Source: Pseudofabraea citricarpa (taxonomy: Eukaryota > Ascomycota > Leotiomycetes > Helotiales > Dermateaceae). Taken from it: a stretch of DNA of 64,000 nt. Shown piece by piece: positions 38,601-51,923 of the stretch (within the stretch, counting starts at the first letter, position 1; every line of letters begins with the position of its first letter). The notes beneath the pieces are model-generated. The model was not told the origin of the DNA. It searched no databases and was given only the letters and a program-made list of their open reading frames with translations. The stretch lies in the NCBI GenBank assembly GCA_029641185.1, contig JAPWGK010000024.1:372001-436000 (forward strand). Reading direction: 5' to 3'. The position numbers and the translations under genes are program-made.

Positions 38601-39599
38601 TAAGGATTTTAACTTAGATAATAGCTTTTACTAGTATATAAATACGTTAGTTATAATAAAGTAACTTCTTAGGGTTTATCTTTTATTTAACTTTCTTTAT
38701 CCTAGTATTAGCCCCCTTAGGTAATAATTTAAAATATCTCTTAGTAATAAAAGAGTCGGCCTTTTATAACTAAAGAAAAATATCTTATATCGTTTTTATT
38801 AATAAGTTATATATTATTTTAGAATAAAATATCTTATTAGTAATCGCTTATAATATATATTATTTATAACTAATAATACTAGTAATAAGCTTAAGACGCT
38901 TTATAATAACGTTTCTATTATAATTCCGTATTAGCTCTCTTATTAGGGAGTTAAGATTATCCTTTAGCCCTAATATCTTATTAGTTTTAGGTTACCTAAG
39001 CCCTAAGTTTTTTTACTAGTACTAAAGGTTTCTTATAATTATTCTAATAATATCTTAGGTTATATATTATAACTTTATATATAAGGATAATAATATCTTT
39101 ACCTTTTATTTTATTTTCTCGACTATTAACTTATAATTAAGCTTTTGTAATAAATTATCTGCTAGGTTAGTTTTATCTAGCTTATATTCTAGTACGAAAT
39201 CGTATTAGGCTAACTTTTTAGCTTAGCGGCTCTAATACTTGTTTAATATTCTTTTAGTTATAAAATATTTAAGATTATTATAATCGGTTTATATTATTAT
39301 TACCTTAAGAGCGCTATAAAAGTAATAGCTCTATTACTTAAAACCTAAAACTACTACTAATAACTTAGTATTATAGGTTTTATAGTTAGATTCGACTAAA
39401 GAAAACTTATAAGAATAAAAAGTAATTAGATATTACTTTCTATTATAAAATAATTACGTTAATATATTAGTAATAGTTATTCCTAATATATTAGTTTTTA
39501 TTTTAATTAGTAGAATAAGATTAAAATATCTTAGTATTAGAGCTACTAGGAATTTAGTCTTAAGAGTTTTAAAGGCCTAATATACTCGAATTATTATTT

Positions 39600-40300
39600 T
39601 AAAAAGTTTTATTAACTTCTTTAGGAGATTAAATAACTCTTAGGCTACCCTCGAATATATTATAATAAAACGCTAGTAGAAATTAATAAATCCTAAAAAT
39701 ACTTATATATCCTTAATATTATAAGGGTAAATTATTTTTTAATTACCCTAATATACTTTAAATTTATAGTAATTTTATAAGTATTTATAATATAACCTAG
39801 GAATTTTATATTATTAGTATTAAATTTATATTTTTTAAGGTTAATATAAAGTTAATAGGTTCGTAGGTAATCTAAGACCTCTTTTATTATAGATTCGTAT
39901 TAATTTAGGTTTTCCGAAAATATTAGGATATTATTAAGGTAAATTATATATATTATATTAATTAGCCTTAAGAGAGCTTAGTTAATATATACCTAGAATA
40001 TAATAGATACGTTTAATAATCTAAATAATATAATCGTATATTCGAAATACTTATACTAGGTTCGGAAAGCTATTTTTTATTCGTCTTTAGATTATATCCG
40101 AATCTAATAATATATATCTTTTAGATCGAGTTTTATAAATAACTTCGTATAATATAACCTATTAAGGGTTTCCTTAATTAATAATAAAAGAGTACGATTT
40201 TTAATAATTACCTAATTTAGTCCTTTATAATTTATATAAAATTAAAGTCTTTTATCCTTTTTAGGGACGAATATAATCGGGGCTTCTACTAGGCTAATTA
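39600..40300 (-). pseudogene. Reverse transcriptase relic of Gypsy N
   Basis: The minus-strand frame shows YLNNILIFSENL at the active site and downstream blocks typical of Ty3/Gypsy RT (KFLGYII, then an NFYxRFI-like segment). RIP stops interrupt it. Confidence 0.75.
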
Positions 40301-42472
40301 AGTATTAAATCTAGCCTTAGATTATAGTAGTATTAAGGTATTCTTATAATATCTTAAGTTTTAGTTCTAAAAATATATAAATAAGCCCTTATAATAGTTT
40401 TTTACCTTTTATTAGGTCGATCTCGTACTTTATAGGGTAATATTATAAGAATATAAAAGTAATTATATTATTAAAAATATTATTATATTTATTATAAGCC
40501 AGGGGTATTATAAGTAGTTACGCTTATATAAGCGCCTTAATCCTCTTATAATAAAGCGCTAGTATTATTATAAAATAACTTATAAGTATCTTTTATTATA
40601 AGAACTTAGTAAATTTTAAGGTAATAATAATCTAAATAATACCTAGCTTCTAATATAATTAGGTTCCCTTAGCCTAGTTAATTCGTAGGTTTATTATAAT
40701 TAATTATAAATATCTTAGAATAATATTAACTTTAGAAAGATTAAAGTTATAGGCTACGAAGTATTACTAGTATATAATTATATCGTCTCTACTATTAATA
40801 GTTCTAATATTAATCTTATAGCTATTATAAGTCTAAATTTCCTAACTATTAATAATAGCTAGCTTCTTATCTTTATCGTTTATTAGTATTTATTTATACT
40901 TAGTAGTAAGGTTTTATCGTATATAATTCGCTTTAGTCTTATTATTAATAAGAGCTTATTTTATCCTTAGGTTTCTATTAGTATTAGTAATCTAGATAAA
41001 AATAATTAGTTTTTAATATATTAGATATTATATTAAGCTTATATAAAGTAATATTATATTACTCCTAAGGCTTAATCTTTTCCTTAGCCCGATCGTTTTA
41101 GGTAATTAAATCAAGTATAATCTTTTTAATTATACTTATAATATCTTATTATTAAGTTTCTCTTTAGCTTTATATAAGCCTAGGCTAAATACTCGACCTT
41201 ATTATAATTCTAATAGGTTCTTAAGTTAATACTAGTAATAAACGTATTATTTACTTTATAAGTAAGTATTACTCTTTTATTATTATTATTATACTAGTTA
41301 TTTTATTTAATATAATTTTAGTTAAATTAATTCTTATACGGGTTCTTACTAAAGTAATTATAGCTAAGTAGTTTATTATTAAACTGCCCTAAAGAGAGTT
41401 TTTAGATATTTTTAATTTAGGTTATTAATTATATAAGTCTAATATAAGTTTAAGGCGTTTTATTATATATAATTATATTTATTTTAAGTTTTAGTATTAA
41501 TTTATTATAAAGTATATCCTTCTTATTATAGTTATTAATAATAACTAATTTTAATTCTAAACTATTAAGATAATTAGCGAATTTATTAATAGATTACTTA
41601 GATTTCTATTAGACCCGCTTATATTTATTAGTAATATTAAAAGTATAATTACTCTTATCTTATATAAAGTTAAATATTTATTTCTTAAAGCTTTCTTAGT
41701 TAAGCGTTTTAATACTTACGTATTAATCGAGTTATTCTTATTTTATTATTAGAGCTTTTATAAATATTATTATATAATAATTAATTCGTGTTATATTATT
41801 AATAAATCGGTTATTATTATCGATTCTAAACTAAAGTTTTATAATACTTATAAAGGATTATATTTTTTAGAGGCTCTTACCTTTATAAGTAAGAAGGTCC
41901 TAAAGCTTAATTAATAATCTCTTATTATACTTTTATAAGCGTTTCTTTTCTTTCTTTTTATTATTTATCTTATTAAGTATTCTTTTATAAGTATTATTAC
42001 CCTAAGGCCGGATAAATACTAGTATTTCTCTTACTAGGAGATTTCTTCTCTTATTTATATTATTAAGTAACCCCCTAAGTTTAATATCTAAGTATTATTA
42101 TTTTTCTTCTAAATATTATAATTCTTTTATTTTTTTCTCTATAGCTTCCTTTTTTACTTTAATCGTAATAAGGGCCTTATACTTTTATTTTATATCTGCC
42201 TTAATAATATTAATTCGTCGTATTAATTTTATAGTCTTTTTATCTTTATTATTACTAATAGATAAAACTAAGGTAAGGTTATTATTACTTTAGTTTTATT
42301 TTTTTTCCTTCTTATTACCTGGGTTAATTAATTAAGAGTAAATAATAGCTTAAGATTAAGTAACTAAGCTATTAACTTTACTTTATAATATTATTTCGAT
42401 TTCGAATTAATTTTATATTAAGTTCGTATAATTATAATAAGTTATTCTCCTAAGAGATAAAAAGATAAAAAA

Positions 42473-42654
42473 TATAAGGGTAATTATAAGTAAAATATTA
42501 TAGTATTATAATATAATTTTTCTCTAAGAAAAGAAAAGGAATTTACCCTTAAAATATATATATAAGCCGGACACGGCCCGATTACCAGGTAGCGTTATAA
42601 TAATAATATATACGCTAGCTAACTAATTAGTTAGGTACTAGAATCGCTATTATA
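42473..42654 (-). repeat. 5' LTR of Gypsy N (182 bp)
   Basis: Same length and ends as 35499-35680. It keeps more of the original G/C, for example a CCGGACACGGCCCG core. Confidence 0.85.
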
Positions 42655-42659
42655 ATATA

Positions 42660-44666
42660 AATATAAGATATTTTCTTTTAGATTAACTAATAAATCTTTA
42701 ATATTTTAGAATTTTATAAATAAGATATTCTAGGAATATTCTAATAATTTTATTTTATCTTATATTAATAATATTTATATATATATTAATAAAACCTAAG
42801 AAAAATATATAAAATATATTAGAAAAATTTTAATTAAATTATAAGAAATAAGGTTTTAAGTAAATATTAAGAAATATATCTTTTACTAAAATAAGATTAA
42901 ATTCTTAAGACTAATTATTAGTATAAAAGAAATTAAAATAAATCCTAATAAGATTAAAAATATTTAAGAATAAGAAATACCTAAGAACTTAAGAGATATA
43001 TAAAATTTTATTAAATTTATAAACTTTTATAAAAGATTTATTAAAAATTATTTTAGAATATTTTCTTTAATTAATAACTTAAATAAGAAAAAAGAAAAAA
43101 TAAAAGATTTTAACTAAAATAATAAATATTAGAACGCTTTTAAAAAACTAAAAAAAGTAATTACCTTAATACTAATACTTATATATTTTAATAAAAATAA
43201 GTAATATATTATAAAATATAATTTATTAGATTATATTAATATAAGAATATTATTTTAATATAAAAAGAATAAACTTTTATATCTTATAATATTCTTTTTT
43301 AGAAGATTTTTATTAGCTAAATATAATTATAAAATTTATAATAAGAAATTCTTAATAATAATTAAATATTTTAAAGAATAAAAACTTAAATTTTAAGAAA
43401 TAAATTTACTTATATAAATACTCTTAAATTATAAGGTTCTAGAATATTTTATAATTACTAAGAAACTAATAAAAAGATAAGCTAAATAAGTAAAATTTTT
43501 ATTAGAATTTAATTTTTAAATTATTTATAAACTAAGAAAATAAAATAAAAAAATAAATATTTTAACTAAAAGATCTTAAGATAAATTATAAGATAAATTA
43601 AACGATTAATAAAAAAAATAAATATAAATTATTTTTCCTAAAAGTAAAATTAATAGAAAAAAAACTCTAAAAATATTTAACTTATATATTTAGATTATAA
43701 GAATAAAATAAATAATTCCTAAGTATATCTAAGAGAAATAAAAGAATAATTAATTTTACTAAGAAACTCTTAAGGTTTTAAGAGATAATAAACTAATAAA
43801 AGATATTCCTAAGTTATATTATAAAAATTAAGATAATATCTTATTTTATAAGAATTAAGTTTAGGTTTTAGAAGCTTATAAAATAAAATTAATTTAAAAA
43901 ATATATAAAAAACTTATAATTAAATATCTTAGCTAAGGAAAAATATTAATCTTTTTATAAGATAATTATATTTAAAAGAATATAAATAAAAATCTTAATT
44001 AATATATTAGAAACTATTATATTTATAGAAAATTTAAATTAAATAATATTATTTACTAAGAATACCTAGAGTTATTATTAATATTAGATAAATCTTAAAG
44101 TTATATATTTATAGATTTTATAATTAAATTTCTAGAAAATAATAGATTTAATATTATCTTAGTTATAATCTATAAATTATTAAAGGAAAAATATTATATT
44201 TTTTATAAATATAAAAATAAAAGAATAAATATAAAAGAAACTATTAAATTATTCCTAAAAAATATATAAAAATATTATAAATTACTTATAACTTATATCT
44301 TTAATAAAAGTTCTTAATTTATAAGTAAAATATAAAAAAAGTTTTATAAGATATTAGGAATTAATATTTAATTATTTATAATAATATATCTAAAAATAAA
44401 CGATTAAATAAAAAAAATAAATATAAAAATAAAACGTTACCTAAAAGCTTATATTAATTACTTATAAGATAACTAAAGTTAAATCTTACTAATAATAGAA
44501 TTTATAAGAAATAAATATTAATCTATAAATATAAAAGTTATATTATTTTTTATAAATAAAAAATATAAACTAAGAATAAATTTTAACTAAGAAAATACTA
44601 AGATTAATTAAATATAACTTATAAAAACTAAATTAAACGAAAAACAAGTAATAGAATTCGTAAAAA
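42660..44666 (+). pseudogene. Gypsy F reverse transcriptase (second part), RNase H and integrase
   Basis: It continues the frame cut at 35498. An FPFRLTN-like block comes first, then SYINNIYIYINK, the degraded YLDD active site (about 42760-42790). Then come FLRLIISIKEIK and, further on, degraded RNase H and integrase blocks. It is cut at 44666 by the insertion of element R. Confidence 0.8.
44662..44666. repeat. Target site duplication of Gypsy R (left)
   Basis: AAAAA here and AAAGA at 51005-51009, one mismatch. Deleting R and the right copy restores a sequence that matches the uninterrupted equivalent inside R near 45560-45590. Confidence 0.65.
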
Positions 44667-45013
44667 TATTATAATATATAAAATATAAAGTAAATAAGAG
44701 ATTAATATAATTAATTAATAATAAAAGATCTAAGTATAAGAAGAGAAAAAAAAAGAAAAGAAAAGAAAATATAAGAAGCTAATTATAAGTAATCTTTCTT
44801 ATTATACTAATATTTATTTTCTAAGTATTTTCTATTATATATATTCTTAGGTAAGTAAATATATAAGATAAGTTATATATAATTTATTTTACTTAGTAAA
44901 TTTCTAGTTATATAATCTAGGTTAATAAATTATAATATAAAATAAATAAAATATATATAAAAGAAATAAATATATAATATATATCTTAAGTAATTTATAT
45001 AAGAACTATAATA
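44667..45013 (-). repeat. 3' LTR of Gypsy R (347 bp)
   Basis: Reverse complement of the F LTR. Begins TATTATAATATATAAAATAT and ends CTATAATA. Confidence 0.85.
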
Positions 45014-48000
45014 TTATTCCTCTTTTAAGCGTTTAATTTTTATATTAAATAAGATTTATCTAAATATCTAAAGTAAAAATCTTTTAGAATTTCTTATATA
45101 TTTTTAAAATTTTTTATTAGATATTACTTTAGATCTAGTAATTATTATATTTATTTAATTTTATAGAAAACTTTTCCTCTAATTATTTTTATATCCTTAA
45201 TATCTTTTACTTCTTATTTATTATTTTCTTTTATATTAATTAAGAGAGATTTAATTTCTTTTTATTTAGGTAAAAGATCGTTTAAGTTTTTATATAATAA
45301 GTTAAAATAAAATATAAGATAAATCTTAAGTTTTAGTAGTAATTTTATTTTATAAGAGCTTAGTTTAATTTTCTTCTTAATCTTATAAAATCTTTTATTC
45401 TTATATTCTAATTTTTATAAAAATTTTTATATTCGGATATTTTTTATTAAGATATAAACTTTATCTTCTAGTTTATAATTTAATATAAGCGATTATTTCT
45501 TATTTATATATTTTTTTATCTTATTTTAGGACTAAGTTATTTCTTTATATATAAATTTCTAAGTATCTTTTATTCTTTTTATAAATTCTATTATTTATCT
45601 TTCGTTTAATCTAATTTTTATAGGTTATATTTAATTAATCTTAGTATTTTCCTAGTTAAAATCTATTTTTAGTTTATATCTTTTATTTATAAAAAATAAT
45701 ATAATCTTTATACTTATAAATTAATATTTATTTCCTATAAATTCTATTATTAGTAAAATTTAATTTTAGTTATCTTATAAGTAATTAATATAAGCTTTTA
45801 GGTAATATTTTATTTTTATATTTATTTTTTTTATTTAATTATTTATCTTTAGATATATTATTATAAATAATTAAATATTAATTCCTAATATCTTATAAAG
45901 CTTTTTTTATATTTTACTTATAAATTAAAAACTTTTATTAGAAATATAAGTTATAAGTAATTTATAATATTTTTATATATTTTTTAAAAATAATTTAATA
46001 GTTTTTTTTACGCTTATTTCTTTATTTTTATATTTATAAAAAATATAATATCTTTCTTTTAATAATTTATAGATTATAACTAAGATAATATTAAATTTAT
46101 TATTTTCTAGAAATCTAATTATAAAATTTATAGATATATAACTCTAAGATTTATCTAATATTAATAATAACTCTAGGTATTCTTAGTAAATAATATTATT
46201 TAATTTAAATTTTCTATAAATATAATAATTTCTAATATATTAATTAAGATTTTTATTTATATTTTTCTAGATATAATTATCTTATAAAAGGATTAATATC
46301 TCTCCTTAGCTAGGATATTTAATTATAAGTTTTTTATATATTTTCTAAATTAATTTTATTTTATAAGCTTCTAAAACTTAAACTTAGTTCTTATAAAATA
46401 AGATATTATTTTAATTTTTATAATATAACTTAAGAATATCTTTTATTAGTTTATTATCTCTTAAAATCTTAAGAATTTCTTAGTAGAATTAATTATTCTT
46501 TTATCTCTCTTAGATATACTTAGGAATTATTTATTTTACTTTTATAATCTAAATATATAAATTAAATATTTCTAAAACTTTTTTTTTATTAATTTTACTT
46601 TTAAGAAAAATAATTTATATTTATTTTTTCTATTAATTATTTAATTTATCTTATAATTTATCTTAAGATCTTTTAATTAAAATATTTACTTTTTTATTTT
46701 ATTTTCTTAGTTTATAAACGATTTAGAAATTAAATTCTAATAAGAATTTTATTTATCTAGCTTATCTTTTTATTAGTTTCTTAGTAATTATAAAATATTC
46801 TAGAATCTTATAATTTAAGAGTATTTATATAAGTAAATTTATTTCTTAAAGTTTAAGTTTTTATTTTTTAAAGTATTTAATTATTATTAAGAGTTTTTTA
46901 TTATAAATTTTATAATTATATTTAGTTAATAAAAATCTTCTAGAAAAAAATATTATAAGATATAAAAGTTTATTCTCTTTATATTAAGATAATATTCTTA
47001 TATTAATATAATCTAATAAATTATATTTTATAATATATTACTTATTTTTATTAAAATATATAAGTATTAATACTAAAGTAATTACTTTTTTTAGTTTTTT
47101 AAAAGCGTTCTAATATTTATTATTTTAATTAAAATCTTTTATTTTTTCTTTTTTCTTATTTAAGTTATTAATTAAAGAAAATATTCTAGAATAATTTTTA
47201 ATAAATTTTTTATAAAAGTTTATAAATTTAATAAAATTTTATATATCTCTTAAGTTCTTAGGTATTTCTTATTCTTAAATATCCTTAATTTTATTAGGAT
47301 TTATTTTAATTTCTTTTATACTAATAATTAGTTCTAAGAACTTAATTTTATTTTAGTAAAAGATATATTTCTTAATATTTACTTAAAATCTTATTTCTTA
47401 TAATTTAATTAAAATTTTTCTAATATATTTTATATATTTTTTTTAGGTTTTATTAATATATATATAAATATTATTAATATAAGATAAGATAAAATTATTA
47501 GAATATTCCTAAAATATCTTATTTATAAAATTCTAAAATATTAAAGGTTTATTAGTTAATCTAAAAGGAAATATCTTATATTTATATAAGTTTTATCTAA
47601 TATAAAATATAATAAGCTTTTTATTCTTTTTAGTTTAAAATCTAATTTTATTAAAAGTATATCTAATATTTAATTTTAATAAAAACTTAGTTTTTCTTAT
47701 TTTTACTAGAGTTTTATTTATTAAAAATAAAAGATATTTATTCTTTTTTATAATTATATTTAGCTTTTTATAATTAATATAAAATTTTAATCTTTTTTTA
47801 AGCTTTTATATAAAAAGAATTAATAATAAATAAGATATCTTACTTATATTAATAAAATCTTTTACTAATTATTCTTTAATATAAGCTTTAATAAATTCGA
47901 GTTTCTCTTAAGATATCTTATATAAAAGAGTATATCTAAGATTTATTTCTCTTATAAGTTTAATATAATAATTATAACTTTTATATAATAATAATTAATT

Positions 48001-50658
48001 TATAGCTTTCTTTAAGAATATCTTAATTAAGTCTTATAATTCTTTTAGGAGATATTTCTTAATATTAATTTTTCCTTTAGTATTTTTTTATTATTATTTA
48101 ATAATATTTTTTAGAAAAATAATAAATATTATTATTTTTTTTTATCTTATTTTTCTTTTAAATCTTAGAGTACTAATATATAAAGGTTTTTATTTTAGTA
48201 AATTTACTTTTTCTTACTTAGCTTTTTATCTTATTTCTTTAATTTTTTATATAACTTTTTCTTTTATACGTTTAGGTTTTAACTTTTTTTTATATTTATT
48301 TTTTTTTTTTTTAGAGTTTCTAGGAATTTCTTCTTTAATTAATTATTTTAAGTTTTTAGGAATTTCTAGAGAGATTAAAAGTATATTAGGAAATTCTTTT
48401 ATTTTATCTTTTTTTAAGATCTTAGTAATTTTAATTATTTCTTTATAAATATATAAATCTTTTTTTTTATTTATATAAGAAAAAGTAAAACTTAATATTT
48501 AAATTTTTAATAATTTCTTAGAATCTTTTATATTAAATATAATTTTATTCTTAGTTATATCTAATAATATATTTTATAGAAATATTTATATTTTTCTAAG
48601 TATAATATTATATTTTTTAAGTTTTATAATCTAAAAGAAACTTAGTAATTCTTATTTCTAATTAACTTTAAAGTTAACTAGGATTTTATATTTAATAGAA
48701 AATATTTATTTACTATTAAATTTAATAAAAGATTTTAGATATTATAATTTTATTAGTTTAATTTATTTAATTTAAGATATTTATTATATAAAAGATTCGT
48801 TTATAAAATTTTTACTAAGATATTTAATATTAATTAATATAAAAGAGAATATTTTTATTTTTTTTATTTTATATTATAATAAAAAAGAGATATTATTTTT
48901 TAATCCTAAAGATAATCTAATAATATTAATTTTTAGAGAAATTTCTTCTTTTATATCTTAAGATATAACTTTCTTTAAGGCTTTTTATTTTCTAACTTAA
49001 TAGTCTTTTTTAAGGATTTTATTATAATAATCTTAGTAGCTTTTTTATATAAATAATCCTTAGTTTTATATCTTTACTTATAATAATAAAAGTAAGTTTT
49101 TTCTTTTAATAATTTTTATTTTTCTTTCTTAAAAAATCTTAGTTTAATTATCTTAGGAGTAAAATTAATTAATTTTTTTTTATTAGTAAATTTACTTAAA
49201 ATAAAAGATCCCTTAGAGATATTTATTATAAATTTAGCTAATTTCTTTTAGATCTTCTTATTTCCTTAAACCTTTTAATCGATTCTCTTATATCTTATAA
49301 TTATATTTTTATAATTAAGTTTATTTAAGAATATAACTCTAAAGTCTTAAAGTTTTTTATTTATTTTTATATTAAGTTTATTAAGTTAAAATCGTTTATT
49401 TTATTTAAGTTCTCTTATAAGTTTATTAAATTTAATAAAAAAAATTAAAAAAAAATTATTATTCTAGTAAAATTTCTTAATTTCTAAGAGAATAATTTCT
49501 TTTTTATCTAAGTTATTATAAATAAGTTTAAGTTTATATAAGATTTTATTTATAATATTAAATTTATTTAGAGAGAATTAATATAATCTAGTTTAAATAT
49601 AATTAATTATATTTCTAGATATTTTATTACTTATATAACTAATATAATTAATTTTACTTATAAAATAATCTTAGTTAACCTTAAGTTTATTTTTAATTAT
49701 ATACTTTTAGTTTTTAAATTTTTTATAAGTTCCTAAAAAAAAGATAAATAAATCTAAGAGCTTATTATTTTTATATAATCGATTTTTATCTTCTTATATA
49801 TTCTTATAAGTATTTAAGATTATACTTTAATTTCTTATTAGTCGAATAATTTATTTTTTATCCTTAAGTATTTTCTAGATATACTAAATATTATAAGTAT
49901 TTATATTTATTATTTTATTTAATTAGTTATTTCTATTAATTAATCTAATATTCTTTTATTTTAATTTTATAATCTATTATTCTCTTATTATTAATTACTT
50001 AATTAAGTTACTTATAATATTATAAACTTCTTATATAAGTTAATTTTATTTTTATCTAATAAACTTATATTTTTTATAGAATTTATTAAGTAATTAAAAA
50101 AAGCGTTTATATTTTTCTTATTTTATTAAGATAATTTCCTTTATACTCTTAATTTCCTAAAGCTTTTTTACGTTCTTATTCTCTTTTATTATAAGTATTA
50201 AAGATTAAGAATATATATATCCTAAGATAATATATTTAATTTTTCTAGGTTATTTAATTATTTTTATAATTACTTTTATAAATTTCTTTTTAGTTTTAAT
50301 TAATATAAAAGTAAATATCTTATTATTTAATTTCTTCTTTTTATTATCTTTCTTAATTATAAGTTAAAGGTTTATTTATATTTTTAAGTATTAAAAGTTT
50401 TAGTTCTAGGGTTTATATTCTAATATCTTAGATATAATTTTTATTTATTCTTTTATTATAACTAGTAAGTATTTAGTATAATAATATATTATTATATATA
50501 TTTTAGATTCTAGGGGTTCTAGTTTATTATATATTATTATAACTTTAGTAAATCTAAGGATCTAGGTTTTTATATAATAAAATATAAAAGTTTTATAAGT
50601 TTATATATATTTTTATTATTTTTATTAAAATAAAAGTAAAAGAATAATACTTAGATAA

Positions 50659-51004
50659 TATTATAATATATAAAATATAAAGTAAATAAGAGATTAATAT
50701 AACTAATTAATAATAAAAGATCTAAGTATAAGAAAAGAAAAAGAAAAAAAAGAAAAAAAATATAAGAAGCTAGCTATAAGTAATCCTTCCTATTATACTA
50801 GTATTTACTCTCTAAGTATTTTTTATTATATATATTCTTAGGTAAATAAATATATAAGATAAATTATATATAATTTATCTTACTTAGTAAATTTCTAGTT
50901 ATATAATTTAGGTTAATAAGTTATAATATAAGATAAATAAAATATATATAAGAGAAATAAATATATAATATATATCTTAAGTAACTTATATAAGAATTAT
51001 AATA
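50659..51004 (-). repeat. 5' LTR of Gypsy R (346 bp)
   Basis: Reverse complement of the F LTR. It lies 567 bp from the F 3' LTR in inverted orientation. Confidence 0.85.
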
Positions 51005-51571
51005 AAAGAGAATAAAAGATACTTGAAAATTTATATATAAAGAAATAACTTAGTCCTAGAATAAGATAAAAAAATACGTAAATAAGAAACGATCGCTTAT
51101 ATTAAATTATAAACTAGAAGATAAAATTTATATCTTAATAAAAAATATCTAAATATAAAAACTTTTATAAAAACTAGAATATAAGAATAAAAGGCCTTAT
51201 AAGATTAAAAAGAAAATTAGACTAAGTTCTTATAAAGTAAAATTATTACTAAAACTTAAGATTTATCTTATATTTTATTTTAACTTATTATATAAAAACC
51301 TAGACGATCTTTTACTTAGATAAAAAGAAACTAAATCTCTTTTAATTAATATAAAAGAAAATAATAAATAAAAAATAAAAGATATTAAGAATATAAAAAT
51401 AATTAAAGGAAAAATTTTCTATAAAGTTAAATAAATATAATAACTACTAGATCTAAAGTAATATCTAGTAGAAAATTTTAAAAATATATAAGAAATTCTA
51501 AAAGATTTTTACTCTAGATATCTAGATAAATCTTATCTAATATAAAAATTAGACGCTTAAAAGAAAGATAA
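51005..51571 (+). pseudogene. End of Gypsy F: integrase C-terminus and chromodomain-like tail
   Basis: It continues the frame cut at 44666. A lysine-rich integrase tail with an NYKLEDKIYIL-like block comes first, followed by FYKVK and YLVENFKN segments near 51410-51480 that resemble a chromodomain (pattern: YLVKW...WEP...L.NA). The F 3' LTR begins directly after. Confidence 0.7.
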
Positions 51572-51918
51572 TATTACGATTCTTATATAAGTTACTTAAG
51601 ATATATATTATATACTTATTTCTCTTATATATATTTTACTTATCTTATATTATAACTTATTAACCCGGATTATATAACTAGAAATTTACTAAGTAAGATA
51701 AATTATATATAATTTATTTTATATATTTATCTACCTAAGAATATATATAATAAAAAATACTTAGAAAGTAAATACTAGTATAATAAGAAGAATTACTTAT
51801 AGCTAGCTTCTTATATTTTCTTTTCTTTCTTTTCTTTTTCTCTCCTTATACTTAGATCTTTTATTATTAATTAATTATATTAATCTCTTATTTACTTTAT
51901 ATTTTATATATTATAATA
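51572..51918 (+). repeat. 3' LTR of Gypsy F (347 bp)
   Basis: Begins TATTACGATTCTTATATAAG, ends TATTATAATA, and is followed by the TATTA duplication. Confidence 0.85.
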
Positions 51919-51923
51919 TATTA

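Larger units (their letters stand above)
35499..42654 (-). mobile_element. Ty3/Gypsy element N, minus strand, inserted in element F
   Basis: About 7.16 kb with 182-bp direct LTRs (35499-35680 and 42473-42654) and ATATA target duplications. On the minus strand the RT core is readable near 39928-39945: a YLNN motif, RIP-altered from YLDD, followed by ILIFSENL. A KFLGYII-type segment follows it downstream on that strand. So the 5' LTR is the right-hand one. N keeps more CpG and GC than the surrounding Gypsy F, although CA and TG are largely gone. It is a different family from F and R. Confidence 0.85.
44667..51004 (-). mobile_element. Ty3/Gypsy element R, inverted sister copy of element F
   Basis: About 6.34 kb. 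LTRs of 347 and 346 bp (44667-45013 and 50659-51004) are the reverse complement of the F LTRs. The internal region is the reverse complement of F, with the chromodomain-like end near 45030-45240, RT near 47440-47800 and the gag zinc knuckle near 49045-49110. It is inserted between the integrase and chromodomain parts of F. It is complete in length but every frame is broken by RIP. Confidence 0.85.
32076..51918 (+). mobile_element. Ty3/Gypsy element F with chromodomain-like end, RIP-inactivated, twice interrupted
   Basis: 347-bp LTRs lie at 32076-32422 and 51572-51918. Removing two later insertions (35499-42654 and 44667-51004) leaves about 6.3 kb. Plus-strand frames, broken by RIP stops, read in order: a gag zinc knuckle (about 33960-34070), reverse transcriptase (about 35270-35498, resuming at 42660-42960), RNase H and integrase (about 43000-44660), and a chromodomain-like tail (about 51340-51560). 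This order is typical of chromodomain-bearing Ty3/Gypsy elements. Nothing is translatable. Confidence 0.85.
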
